Positions 1 through 8,483 of a DNA stretch of 30,538 nt are shown here, piece by piece (within the stretch, counting starts at the first letter, position 1; each line of letters opens with the position of its first letter). The stretch spans positions 1 to 30,538 of the IMG/VR virus record IMGVR_UViG_3300046009_001969; one strand, given 5' to 3'. Origin of the DNA: a virus. The notes beneath the pieces were generated by a model. That model was given only the letters and a program-made list of their open reading frames with translations. It was not told the DNA's origin and did not search any database. The position numbers were made by a program, and so were the translations under genes.

Positions 1-1128
1 CCTATTATAGGCGATTGGACGTACAAAATGAATTATATAATTCAAATGTATGATGTACCAAGCATCGAGACACCATATGGTATCGCAGGTAAAAAATATT
101 ATGGTCCGCACAAACGATATCAGTATTGGTTTACAGGGCAGAACACTGAAATTTTAGATATGGATTTTAATTTTAACTATCTATATTTTAATAGTGTGTT
201 AGGATTAGGACCATCAGTTGAGGCAGCCGGTAGTGGTGGACAGACAAGCGCAGGTGGTAGAGAATCACAAAATCCTGCAAATAATTCTGGACCCGGTACA
301 GGCGGCTCAAATGGTACTGGTAGTGCGGGTAATACAGGATTGCGTTCAGATGGCGGCGGAGGAGACAATCCAGCCGGTACAGCGACAGGCGGTGGCGTGA
401 TGCCCATCGCGACCGGTGTAAGAAATAACGGCGACAGGACATCAGCATTAGGTGTGGGCCTAGAAGCACAAAATAGTGTATTAACCTACTTAAATGATTT
501 GGGAGCATATTATTCAGGTCGTATGAAAATCTTAGGCGACCCCGATTTTCTTATAAGAGATGCAGCGACCTCTATCAATTCTCTGTATGATCAATTTTAT
601 GATACAGATGGATTTACTATCAATGCACAGGGCGGACAAGTCTTTGTCGAAGTTTCTTTTAAAGAAGGCAAAGACTATAAAGATAAAACAGGTTTGCAAA
701 ACATAAATCAAAACATTTTGTTCATTGAATATCCAGACGATGTTAAAGCTATAGCAAAGGATAATATAGTTTATATACTTACTGAAGTTGATAGTGTATT
801 TGCAAACGGTAGATTTGAGCAAACATTGAATTTGATAGGCCCGACATTTCCGGGAAGCAAACCTGCTAAAGCACCGCAAGAAGGTTCTCCCGCGATACAA
901 TCAGCACCTGCACAACAAAGTAGTCAACAAACTAAAAATACGCCTCAAGGCGCCGTCGCTGATGACGATAGTAATGTTCAACCAACTCCGGACAACGCCC
1001 CGCAAACAGAAAACCAAGGTAGAGAACCAACAGATTTAAATAGATTGAGTGATGCTGAATTGTTTAATTTAGGCTATATGCCAGATGAGATTGAAGCGAT
1101 TCGCACAGGAAGATTTACAGGACCTTAA
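1..1128 (+). CDS. baseplate/hub-type virion structural protein, 5' truncated by the window
   Basis: The first ATG in this frame is at 28, but the frame is open from base 1 and its nine preceding codons read smoothly into the protein (PIIGDWTYK before MNYII). The gene therefore most likely starts upstream, and 375 residues are visible. Numbering from ATG 28: residues 1-55 form a beta-rich stretch with SIETPYGIAGKKYYGP and an FTGQNTEILD segment. Residues about 62-145 are a Gly/Ser/Thr/Asn low-complexity linker. Residues 150-275 form a second folded part ending in NGRFEQTLNLIG, resembling the 'G-x-F-x-x-T-L' strand seen in baseplate hub proteins. Residues 278-335 are a Gln/Pro/Ala-rich linker, followed by a short helical tail (LSDAELFNLGYMPDEIEAIR). 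The gp5-like gene lies 13 bases downstream, so a hub role comparable in position to gp27 is likely, but I cannot name the family with certainty. Confidence 0.75.
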   Translation, partial: PIIGDWTYKMNYIIQMYDVPSIETPYGIAGKKYYGPHKRYQYWFTGQNTEILDMDFNFNYLYFNSVLGLGPSVEAAGSGGQTSAGGRESQNPANNSGPGTGGSNGTGSAGNTGLRSDGGGGDNPAGTATGGGVMPIATGVRNNGDRTSALGVGLEAQNSVLTYLNDLGAYYSGRMKILGDPDFLIRDAATSINSLYDQFYDTDGFTINAQGGQVFVEVSFKEGKDYKDKTGLQNINQNILFIEYPDDVKAIAKDNIVYILTEVDSVFANGRFEQTLNLIGPTFPGSKPAKAPQEGSPAIQSAPAQQSSQQTKNTPQGAVADDDSNVQPTPDNAPQTENQGREPTDLNRLSDAELFNLGYMPDEIEAIRTGRFTGP

Positions 1129-1141
1129 TTAGGAGATATTA

Positions 1142-2620
1142 ATGGCACAAGACGTTCAAAAAGCAAAAGGTCCTACAAAACGTAGTAGTCCATTTAGCGG
1201 TGGAGCTAATCCTAGAATTGCTCCCGTTATAGGCATAGTGAAAAATAATAGCGACCCAAAACGAATGGGTACGTTAGAAGTATATTTGCTTGACAACAGC
1301 GGCACCGATCCTGAAGATTATCGCAACTGGCGCAAAGTACAATTCTTAAGCCCTTTCTATGGGCTGACTAGAGCAGCAAGCCCTGAATCAGGTGAAGGCA
1401 CATACAAAGGAAATTCAAGTAGTTATGGCATGTGGTTTAGTCCACCTGATGTCGGCACACAAGTGCTTTGTATTTTTGCTGATGGTCAATTGGATAGCGG
1501 ATTTTATATAGGTTGCATACCTGAAGCTGACGCATTACAAATGGTTCCTGCTATAGGCGCGACAAATGTGATCGTACCTAATCAGGCTGAAGCAAAAAAA
1601 TACGGTGATGCTCCTATATTGCCCACTACAAATATAAATTCAAACAATCCAGAATTTACAAAAACAACAAAATATTTGACCGCGGCTAAACCAGTACAAA
1701 GCTGGATAGCAAGCACGATGTGGCAGCAGGGCGTAATCCGCGATCCTATTCGTGGACCAATCACTAGTAGCGCACAGCGCGAGAATATTAGTAGAGTAGG
1801 ATTTGGTATAAGCACTCCCGGCAGACCAATTTATGAAGGTGGATACAACGACGAGACGGTTGTTGACAACTTACAAGAAAAAAATAAACAATTAAAAGTT
1901 GTTGCCAGAAGAGGCGGACATACTTTAGTTATGGATGATGGCGACATCGCCGGTAAAGATAATTTAATACGTATACGTAGTTCGTTAGGTCATCAAATAA
2001 TGATGAGCGATAGCGGTCAAACATTAATGATATTACATGCTAATGGACAAAGTTATGTTGAATTAGGTAAAGAAGGAACTGTAGACATTTACTCAACAAA
2101 CAGTTTTAACGTAAGAACACAGGGCGACATCAACTTACATGCTGATAATAATATAAACATAAACGCTACTAAAAATTTAAACATACAAGCAGAAAATATA
2201 CAGATTGAAAGTAAAAAAGATACAAAAGTAAGAGTAGGCGCTAACTTTAATCAATATACTATGGGCACACATACTGTTAAAGCTGATGGTCCATATAGCA
2301 TGTATAGTCAAGGCGATATTAGCATGGCTAGTGGTGCGAAAGCATTTGTGAATGGTAGTCGAGTTAATTTAAATTCAGGAAAAACATCGACTAACCCACA
2401 AACAGTGCCAGTCATCGATCAAACTCAACATACTGATACGTTGTTTGATAACACGAAAGGTTGGACTGCTGCTCCTAATAAACTTAAGAGCATTACAAGC
2501 CGTGCACCTGCACATGCTCCTTGGGACATGGCAGGATTAGGGGTTAATGTACAAACAAGTGGTGCAGCTAATAATAAATTACCGCAATCACCTAAAGCCT
2601 CGTTACGAGGTGGAAGATAA
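1142..2620 (+). CDS. gp5: gp5-like baseplate central spike (OB fold plus beta-helical needle)
   Basis: This is the central spike at the tip of the tail tube, which pierces the cell envelope during contraction. Residues about 25-130 look like the gp5/VgrG OB fold, with IAPVIGIVKNNSDPKRMG, the strand GTLEVYLLDN, and GMWFSPPDVGTQVLCIFADG leading to GFYIGCI. Residues 250-310 hold a conserved pre-needle segment (RRGGHTLVMDDGD, then LIRIRSSLGHQI). Residues 312-410 are short alternating repeats such as GDINLHADNNININATKNL, typical of the triple-stranded beta-helix of gp5 and VgrG. T4 gp5 (575 residues) carries a lysozyme domain between the OB fold and the needle. Here residues 135-250 show no lysozyme-like motif. 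The ATG at 1142 has a good Shine-Dalgarno (AGGAG, 1131-1135, spacing 6). The stop is six bases before the next gene. Confidence 0.88.
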   Translation: MAQDVQKAKGPTKRSSPFSGGANPRIAPVIGIVKNNSDPKRMGTLEVYLLDNSGTDPEDYRNWRKVQFLSPFYGLTRAASPESGEGTYKGNSSSYGMWFSPPDVGTQVLCIFADGQLDSGFYIGCIPEADALQMVPAIGATNVIVPNQAEAKKYGDAPILPTTNINSNNPEFTKTTKYLTAAKPVQSWIASTMWQQGVIRDPIRGPITSSAQRENISRVGFGISTPGRPIYEGGYNDETVVDNLQEKNKQLKVVARRGGHTLVMDDGDIAGKDNLIRIRSSLGHQIMMSDSGQTLMILHANGQSYVELGKEGTVDIYSTNSFNVRTQGDINLHADNNININATKNLNIQAENIQIESKKDTKVRVGANFNQYTMGTHTVKADGPYSMYSQGDISMASGAKAFVNGSRVNLNSGKTSTNPQTVPVIDQTQHTDTLFDNTKGWTAAPNKLKSITSRAPAHAPWDMAGLGVNVQTSGAANNKLPQSPKASLRGGR

Positions 2621-2626
2621 AAAATT

Positions 2627-4576
2627 ATGATAGTTGAAAATGCAAATATCATAAAAGCAACTAAAACCCCTGAGGTCAGTCCTAGCATAGGACCTTTAAC
2701 CACGCAAGCAACACTTGGAACTATAGCACAAAATGTTGCTCAAAGTAATTTAGCACCTGCTGCTACTAAAGGATTTACAACTGTAGAAACTCAACAGGGC
2801 ATAGACACGTATATAGGACAATATGCACTTACACCTAAACAGTTAGAGAACGCAGGTATAATAAAGCCGGGCTCATCTGGTTTAGTACAAAGTTTACTAT
2901 CATCAGGTGTAGACATATCAAAAGCCATGCCACCTGCAATCTTTACAGGTAAATCTGGAGCAAAAGATTATAATAGTTTTGTAAGAAATATACCTGCACA
3001 ATCAAATGCTGTTGTAAAAAACTTGCAAGTTGCACAGACTAGCCTTCAGAATGCAGGATTAATTACTGGAGCGGAAGCACCTAGCGAGATCAATGGAGTC
3101 ATTTTAAGCGCAGCAAATAACGGCGTTGATAACGTTTTAGGTGTTATCAAAAGTAATAAAGATGTAAATGGTAGTATACTTCAAAAAGAACCAAGAGGCG
3201 ATTTAAACGCAACTCAAAAAGATATTGAAGCAGGTAACTTTGCAGGTAAGCTTGCAGAAAGCGGATTAGGCTCTTTAGATGGTGTAGAGACAGCATTGCA
3301 AAGTTTAGCAAAAAATCCGGCTACAAGTGGTTTAGTAAGCACAGGAAGAGGGTTGCAAGCTGATGCTTATGAGACCATAAAAAATAGCATTCCAAATTTA
3401 AAACCAAATGTACCAAATGATTTAACAGAAGCACAAAAAAATAAAGCATTACAAGTGTCCGGAGCATCATTGAGCGCATCATCAAATCAATTGGCTCAAC
3501 AAGCACAGGGTAAAATCTCAAATATTACTAAATTACCTCAAAATATTACTAATATCGGTCAATCATTGATGAATTTAGCTAACATGCCTAGCAATGGAAG
3601 TGAATCAGTACAATCAAATCAATCTATAAGTAGTTCTATAGCAAGTCCTTTTGGACAAGCTGAATTACCAGACTTACTGTCAAATCCATTTACCGGAAAC
3701 ACATTAAAAGATTTATCTAGAGCGACAGTTACAGGTTCTTTGTCTACAACAGCAGCATCTTTAGCGGCAGGGTTAAACAATTTACCCGGCGCTTTAGGAT
3801 CAGTAGCAAGCATCACAGACTTTAGCAAGGGAAATCTTCCCTCATTGCCCGGCACTGCCGACTTACAAGCACAACTCAAAAACTTGTCAACAGACGCATT
3901 AAACAACATACAGTCAAATGCTTTATCGTTAGCAAACAGTTTATTTTCACAAAATAATTTAACGTCGTTAAAGGAAGCAGGCGTGAATGGCTTGATTGAT
4001 ATGGCTACAAGTAAGTTACCCGCCGGCGCAGCTTCTCTTTTACAAAACGCATTAGGTTCAATCGCTGCAGCAGGTTTAGGATTAAAGTCCCCTAGCGCCG
4101 GCGTCAATACTGTGCCAGATAGAAAAACAATTGCAGCCGAACTTAAGAATGCTATGAATGATGCTGCAATACCTGAGCCTAATTATATAGGTGTAAGTGA
4201 ACAAGCATCTGGTAAAATTGAAAAGACCACTGAAGAAAGAAAAGAATTTATCGTGAAACAAAAACAACTTAAAGAAGAGTATAAAAAGAAAAATGACGAA
4301 TTTATAGCAGCCTACACAGCATATGGTTTAGCTGAAAACACATTGCCGCAAGGATCAAGCGTAGTAGCAAGCCTAAGAGCAAAATATGAAGCAAAAGCAG
4401 CAGAGCGCAATGCGGTAAAGAAACAATTGGACAATCTATATAACGAATTCCCACAATTCGCTATAAGAAACACCGCAGATACAAGTAAAAACAGCACAAG
4501 CCAGACTACTAGTGGTCAGCCAACTAATAGAGTTGTATCGGGAAGTTTATCTAGCGGCGTTGGAAGTAGAGGTTAA
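2627..4576 (+). CDS. Ala/Ser/Asn-rich virion structural protein of unknown role
   Basis: I do not recognise a named family for this 649-residue protein. It is rich in Ala, Ser, Asn, Leu and Gly, with no signal peptide or clear membrane span. Residues about 55-200 contain an ordered-looking region with two similar turns, QLENAGIIKPG and LQNAGLITG, and a FTGKSGAKDYNSFV segment between them. Residues 270-500 are repetitive amphipathic sequence of the type 'LxNLPxxLGSVASI'. Residues 520-615 are strongly charged (EERKEFIVKQKQLKEEYKKK) and probably form coiled coil, followed by a Ser/Thr/Gly tail. The ATG at 2627 has GGAAG at 2612-2616. Its place between the gp5-like spike and gp25 argues for a baseplate or tail-tip component. 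A tape-measure role is less likely because of its modest length and its position. Confidence 0.8.
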   Translation: MIVENANIIKATKTPEVSPSIGPLTTQATLGTIAQNVAQSNLAPAATKGFTTVETQQGIDTYIGQYALTPKQLENAGIIKPGSSGLVQSLLSSGVDISKAMPPAIFTGKSGAKDYNSFVRNIPAQSNAVVKNLQVAQTSLQNAGLITGAEAPSEINGVILSAANNGVDNVLGVIKSNKDVNGSILQKEPRGDLNATQKDIEAGNFAGKLAESGLGSLDGVETALQSLAKNPATSGLVSTGRGLQADAYETIKNSIPNLKPNVPNDLTEAQKNKALQVSGASLSASSNQLAQQAQGKISNITKLPQNITNIGQSLMNLANMPSNGSESVQSNQSISSSIASPFGQAELPDLLSNPFTGNTLKDLSRATVTGSLSTTAASLAAGLNNLPGALGSVASITDFSKGNLPSLPGTADLQAQLKNLSTDALNNIQSNALSLANSLFSQNNLTSLKEAGVNGLIDMATSKLPAGAASLLQNALGSIAAAGLGLKSPSAGVNTVPDRKTIAAELKNAMNDAAIPEPNYIGVSEQASGKIEKTTEERKEFIVKQKQLKEEYKKKNDEFIAAYTAYGLAENTLPQGSSVVASLRAKYEAKAAERNAVKKQLDNLYNEFPQFAIRNTADTSKNSTSQTTSGQPTNRVVSGSLSSGVGSRG

Positions 4577-4582
4577 TAAATA
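4575..4582 (+). promoter_or_regulatory. possible T4-type late promoter box (AATAAATA)
   Basis: AATAAATA overlaps the stop codon of the preceding gene and lies six bases before the gp25 start. It fits the NATAAATA form of late promoters in T4-like phages. A start about 6-7 bases downstream of the box would give an almost leaderless gp25 message, which weakens the case. Confidence 0.3.
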
Positions 4583-4588
4583 AGTTAT

Positions 4589-5038
4589 ATGCCACAATAT
4601 ATTGGATTCAGTACAATAAACGCAAACAAGCCTAGATCCACAAACATGACTCCTGGCTATCAGGGAGGTGTAGGTTCAATAACTAATCCAATTATTGCAG
4701 GAAAAAAGTATCGTATAGTTGATGAAAGACTAGTCGTACAGGATTTAATCAATGCTCTAAACATACGTCAGGGCGAGAAAGTAGGTCAACCCGACTATGG
4801 GACAACGATATGGGGATATGTTTTTGATCCTAACATACAAGACACACAACTTGCTTTAGAAACTGAAATTAGACGTATCGCCAGTCAGGATCCTAGATTG
4901 ATGGTCAATTATGTTAATGCTTACCCGCAACAAAACGGTATATTATTAGAAGTAGAGATGTCTATCGTCCCCTTCAATCAAACAGAACTATTAAGCATAT
5001 TTTTAGACGCTAATACAAACAGTGCTAGCGTAGCTTGA
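4589..5038 (+). CDS. gp25: gp25-like baseplate wedge protein
   Basis: This is a small wedge protein of the GPW/gp25 family, conserved across contractile tails, R-type pyocins and type VI secretion (TssE). Within the inner baseplate it binds gp6 and is thought to act in nucleating the sheath. At 149 residues it is slightly longer than T4 gp25 (132). The domain spans about residues 45-138: a helix VVQDLINALNIRQGEKVGQP, the signature DYGTTIWGYVFDP (69-81), a helix QLALETEIRRIASQDPRL, then strands ending in ILLEVEMSIVPFN. The N-terminal 40 residues (NANKPRSTNM) are an extra tail. It is followed directly by gp6, its wedge partner. The start is the ATG at 4589; no strong Shine-Dalgarno is visible. 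Confidence 0.92.
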   Translation: MPQYIGFSTINANKPRSTNMTPGYQGGVGSITNPIIAGKKYRIVDERLVVQDLINALNIRQGEKVGQPDYGTTIWGYVFDPNIQDTQLALETEIRRIASQDPRLMVNYVNAYPQQNGILLEVEMSIVPFNQTELLSIFLDANTNSASVA

Positions 5039-5043
5039 TCTTA

Positions 5044-5057
5044 AAAAACCGGTTTTT
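5044..5057. repeat. perfect 14-base palindrome in the gp25-gp6 gap
   Basis: AAAAACCGGTTTTT is a perfect palindrome five bases after the gp25 stop and just before a late-promoter box. As RNA it could form only a 5-bp all-A:U stem with a CCGG loop, so it would be a poor terminator. It may be a protein-binding site or chance in AT-rich DNA. Confidence 0.35.
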
Positions 5058-5064
5058 ATGGTTA

Positions 5065-5072
5065 GATAAATA
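5065..5072 (+). promoter_or_regulatory. T4-type late promoter box (GATAAATA) upstream of gp6
   Basis: GATAAATA fits the late-promoter form (T4 TATAAATA; NATAAATA in cyanophages) recognised by a gp55-type late sigma factor. It lies in the 54-base gp25-gp6 gap, 20 bases before the ATG at 5093, leaving room for a leader of about 13-15 bases. The same box recurs before the 28184, 28829 and 29804 genes. It is the nearest good candidate promoter for both gp6 and the giant gene. Confidence 0.65.
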
Positions 5073-5092
5073 ATTAAAATACGAGATTGATC

Positions 5093-8000
5093 ATGGCTAC
5101 AAGTTCTAGACAGGCAGCATTGTTTGGTATAAATGATTGGAAAACAATCTATCAAACCTTCCGTGAAGCCGACTTCCGCAGTTATGACTATGAAACATTA
5201 CGTAAAAGTTTCATAGATTACCTACGCATTTACTACCCTGAAACATATAATGACTATGTAGAAAGTTCAGAATTCATAGCATTATTAGACGTTATGGCGT
5301 TCATGGGTCAAGGTCTAGCATTCAGAAACGATCTAAACGCCCGCGAAAACTTTATAGATACAGCCGAACGCCGCGATAGCGTCATCAAACTAGCTAATCT
5401 TGTGAGCTATACCCCAAAACGCAATTTATGTGCTGAGGGAATGTTAAAGGTAGTAAGCATACAAACAACACAGAACATCACAGATTTTAACGGCATTAAT
5501 CTAAGTAATGCCATCATACTTTGGAACGATCCAGCAAATCCAAATTGGTTTGAACAATATAATACGATCATTAACGCTGCATTGATAAGCAGTCAGCGCA
5601 TCGGTCGCCCAGGAAATGTGAGTGATTTATTAGGAATCGCAACAGCGGAATATGCATTACAAATACCTGCTAATAGTTTGCCGATAGTACCGTTCAGCAC
5701 ATCAGTAGATGGCATCAGTATGAATTTCGAATTGGTAAGTGTATCAAGTGTAGATAGTGATGCATTATATGAATTACCTCCTGCGCCTACCGGCAAATTC
5801 AACATGTTATACAGAAATGACAAGTTAGGATTCGGTAGCGCAAATACAGGTTATTTCTTTTACTTCAAACAAGGTTCGCTTAACAATTATGACTTTGTGC
5901 TAGAACAACAAATTGCTAACCAAGCGGTGCCGGTCAATATACAAGGTATCAATAATACAGACACATGGTTATATCAACTTAATGCCAATAACAATACACG
6001 CATTTTGTGGAATCAAGTTGATAATGTTTATGCTGATGCTTATTTGCAAACAGAAACATCACGTAAAAGTATTTTTAGTGTAAGCTCAAGATTTAACGAT
6101 CAAGTCACTTACAATTTTGGTGATGGTGTGTTTAGTAATATTCCTGTCGGGACATTTAGAGCCTATGTTCGTGCAAGCAATGGATTGACTTATACAATCG
6201 ATCCAAACGAGATGCAAGGTGTGACGGTCGCGTTCACGTACATCACAAGAGAGGGTCGCGCCGAGACCTTAACTTTAGGCTTACAGTTAACACAACCTGT
6301 AAGCAATGCGCAGGCACGCGAAAGTTTGCCAAGCATCAAGCAACGCGCACCAACACGCTACTACACACAGAATCGCATGGTGAACGGTGAGGATTACAAC
6401 AACTTTCCTTATACATTATACAGTTCAATCATTAAATCAAAATCAATAAACCGTAGTAGTATCGGCGTATCAAAAAATTTAGATTTACTAGATCCAACTG
6501 GAAAATATTCAAGCATCAATAGTTTCGGCGACGATGGCGCAATATGGGAAAACGATGATAATATTGTTTTAGATTTAACAATTAACAATAACAGCGATGT
6601 TATTAATTTCTTTACTGATACTTTAGCAGGTGCATTATCATTAAATCGCGCAAATCAATATTATATAAATGAATCATCGATAAACGAAGGTAGTTGGTAT
6701 AAAAGATTTACTTTACCAACTACAGGATCATCAGCGGTATATTGGCAAACAAGCACTGTAGATGCTAATAGTGAAAACGGATATTTTTATAATATTGATT
6801 TGACTATCAGAACACCTACACAGATAGGTATCTTCTCAACTAACAATACAAAATACATCACTAAAGGTGCTATGCTACAATTTACGGCGCCAACCGGTTA
6901 TTATTTTGATGTCAATAATAGATTAGTATTAGGATTACCTGGTACTAATCCAACTACATTATGGACAACAGTATTAAATGTTGTCGGTGATGGATCTAAT
7001 AATGGCGAAGGTAATTTCAGTAATGGTACTGGTCCTGTGACGTTGAACGGATTTGTACCTAGCGGCTGCTTATTAACACAGATAATACCCGTGTTTGATA
7101 ATTCTATAAGCATTTCTAATATTCAAGAAGCTATTATTAAAATGGAATTAGAACAAGATTTTACGTTAGTATTCAACAACTCACTATTAGTAAACCAAGA
7201 TAGATGGACTATAAGACCACATAGTGACGCAAATTGGTTTGTTAAATTCACAAGCTTAGGCAATCGTAGATATCAAATTTTAGTTCGCTCACTACGTTAT
7301 TATTTTGGTAGCGTGAGTGATACAAGATTTACTTTTAATTTAAATCAAGTTGTATACGATCCTTTTACTGGTAAGATATTACAAGATTTCATCAATGTCT
7401 TAGGAATTAATACAGCTCCTAGTTCTACTAGTGCCTTAGGTCGTGATTACAAAGTTAATATATTAGGACAGACAGTAGAAAGTGATGGATATATAAATGA
7501 TTTTGAAGTTGAAGTCAGCGCGACTGATACTAATAATAGTCAGCTTATTTTAAATCCAGATTTCTTCTATTCATTGACAGGCGTAGAGACCGGTAGTAGC
7601 AATATAGGAAAATATGTATTTTTCAGAACGGTCCAGGATGCCGTGAATCTAACTCGTTTAGAAATAGTTCCGTCGACTGATATCATATATCAATATGCTA
7701 CTGAAGATCAGATTGAAGTTATAAAATATGATTACCCTGTAGGTCAATTATTCTACGCTTATAGCGATAATATTTTCTTTAAAACGGTGCAAGATACAAC
7801 AGTCAGAACACCTTTTTATGTATTAGTGCCGCAGCCAGAATATTCAATCAAGTATGGCAGACAAGGATTCAGTTTCCAATATAGACATAACAGCAATAAT
7901 ACTACACGCATCGACCCGGCTACTACTAATATTATTGATTTGTATGTTGTGACTCAAGCATATTACACCGCATATCAGAATTATATACAAGACACTACAA

Positions 8001-8482
8001 ACACTGTGCCCGAACCACCTAGACCTACTATATCTGAATTATCAGCAAGTTATAGTAAAGTCAACGATTACAAAATGTTGAGTGATTCTGTGGTTCTAAA
8101 TAGTGTAGTGTTTAAACCTTTATTTGGACCAAAAGCAGCACAAGCATTGCGCGGCACAATTAAAGTTATTAAAAACAATACAACAACAGCAAGTGATAGT
8201 GAAATACGTAGCGCGGTATTGACAAGCATGAATACATATTTTGATATTAATAGTTGGAACTTTGGAGATACTTTCTTCTTCTCAGAATTAAGTGCATACT
8301 TGCATAACCAATTAGGTGATCTAATTAGTTCGGCTGTGCTTGTTCCAAACGACCCATCTGAGCCATTTGGTACATTGTATGAGATTAAGTGTGCTCCATA
8401 TGAAATATTTGCTAATGCTGCGACAGCAAATGATATTTTAGTAATCCCTGCATTAACACCTAACGAATTACAAATAGCATAA
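5093..8482 (+). CDS. gp6: gp6-like baseplate wedge protein, enlarged
   Basis: gp6 makes the continuous inner ring joining the six baseplate wedges. The N-terminus is diagnostic for T4-like gp6: FGINDWKTIYQTFREADF, then LRIYYPETYNDY, then FIALLDVMAFMGQGLAFRND and RENFIDTAERRDSVIKLA. A middle stretch VTYNFGDGVFSNIPVGTFRAYVR with 'REGRAE' resembles the baseplate_J core. The C-terminus has VVFKPLFGPKAAQALRGTIK and a 'FxxxSWNFGDTFFFSELSAYLH' block. At 1129 residues it is much longer than T4 gp6 (660); much of the excess appears to lie in residues about 460-830, a Tyr/Asn/Thr-rich beta region. An in-frame TTG at 5087 is possible, but the ATG at 5093 is preferred because ACGAG (5082-5086) then sits at proper spacing. 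The stop is one base before the next ATG, suggesting coupled translation. Confidence 0.9.
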   Translation: MATSSRQAALFGINDWKTIYQTFREADFRSYDYETLRKSFIDYLRIYYPETYNDYVESSEFIALLDVMAFMGQGLAFRNDLNARENFIDTAERRDSVIKLANLVSYTPKRNLCAEGMLKVVSIQTTQNITDFNGINLSNAIILWNDPANPNWFEQYNTIINAALISSQRIGRPGNVSDLLGIATAEYALQIPANSLPIVPFSTSVDGISMNFELVSVSSVDSDALYELPPAPTGKFNMLYRNDKLGFGSANTGYFFYFKQGSLNNYDFVLEQQIANQAVPVNIQGINNTDTWLYQLNANNNTRILWNQVDNVYADAYLQTETSRKSIFSVSSRFNDQVTYNFGDGVFSNIPVGTFRAYVRASNGLTYTIDPNEMQGVTVAFTYITREGRAETLTLGLQLTQPVSNAQARESLPSIKQRAPTRYYTQNRMVNGEDYNNFPYTLYSSIIKSKSINRSSIGVSKNLDLLDPTGKYSSINSFGDDGAIWENDDNIVLDLTINNNSDVINFFTDTLAGALSLNRANQYYINESSINEGSWYKRFTLPTTGSSAVYWQTSTVDANSENGYFYNIDLTIRTPTQIGIFSTNNTKYITKGAMLQFTAPTGYYFDVNNRLVLGLPGTNPTTLWTTVLNVVGDGSNNGEGNFSNGTGPVTLNGFVPSGCLLTQIIPVFDNSISISNIQEAIIKMELEQDFTLVFNNSLLVNQDRWTIRPHSDANWFVKFTSLGNRRYQILVRSLRYYFGSVSDTRFTFNLNQVVYDPFTGKILQDFINVLGINTAPSSTSALGRDYKVNILGQTVESDGYINDFEVEVSATDTNNSQLILNPDFFYSLTGVETGSSNIGKYVFFRTVQDAVNLTRLEIVPSTDIIYQYATEDQIEVIKYDYPVGQLFYAYSDNIFFKTVQDTTVRTPFYVLVPQPEYSIKYGRQGFSFQYRHNSNNTTRIDPATTNIIDLYVVTQAYYTAYQNYIQDTTNTVPEPPRPTISELSASYSKVNDYKMLSDSVVLNSVVFKPLFGPKAAQALRGTIKVIKNNTTTASDSEIRSAVLTSMNTYFDINSWNFGDTFFFSELSAYLHNQLGDLISSAVLVPNDPSEPFGTLYEIKCAPYEIFANAATANDILVIPALTPNELQIA

Positions 8483-8483
8483 A

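Noticed and set aside
28-30. ATG at 28 as the true start of the first gene
   Set aside because: The frame is open to base 1 with sensible protein sequence and no good Shine-Dalgarno before 28, so it is treated as an internal methionine.
177-407. Pro-rich minus-strand frame, and overlapping short frames on both strands near 188-508
   Set aside because: They are shadows of the Gly-rich linker; Pro codons are the complement of Gly codons.
3619-4107. Open frame of 162 codons on the minus strand
   Set aside because: It lies wholly inside the 2627 gene, mirrors that gene's Ala/Ser-rich codon pattern, has no separate promoter and resembles no family.
5041-5061. Rho-independent terminator between gp25 and gp6
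   Set aside because: The stem would be only five A:U pairs and there is no strong GC stem; it is kept only as a palindrome.
5087-5092. TTG start for gp6 two codons upstream
   Set aside because: The ATG at 5093 has better ribosome-binding spacing and its MATSSRQAALF opening looks natural for gp6.
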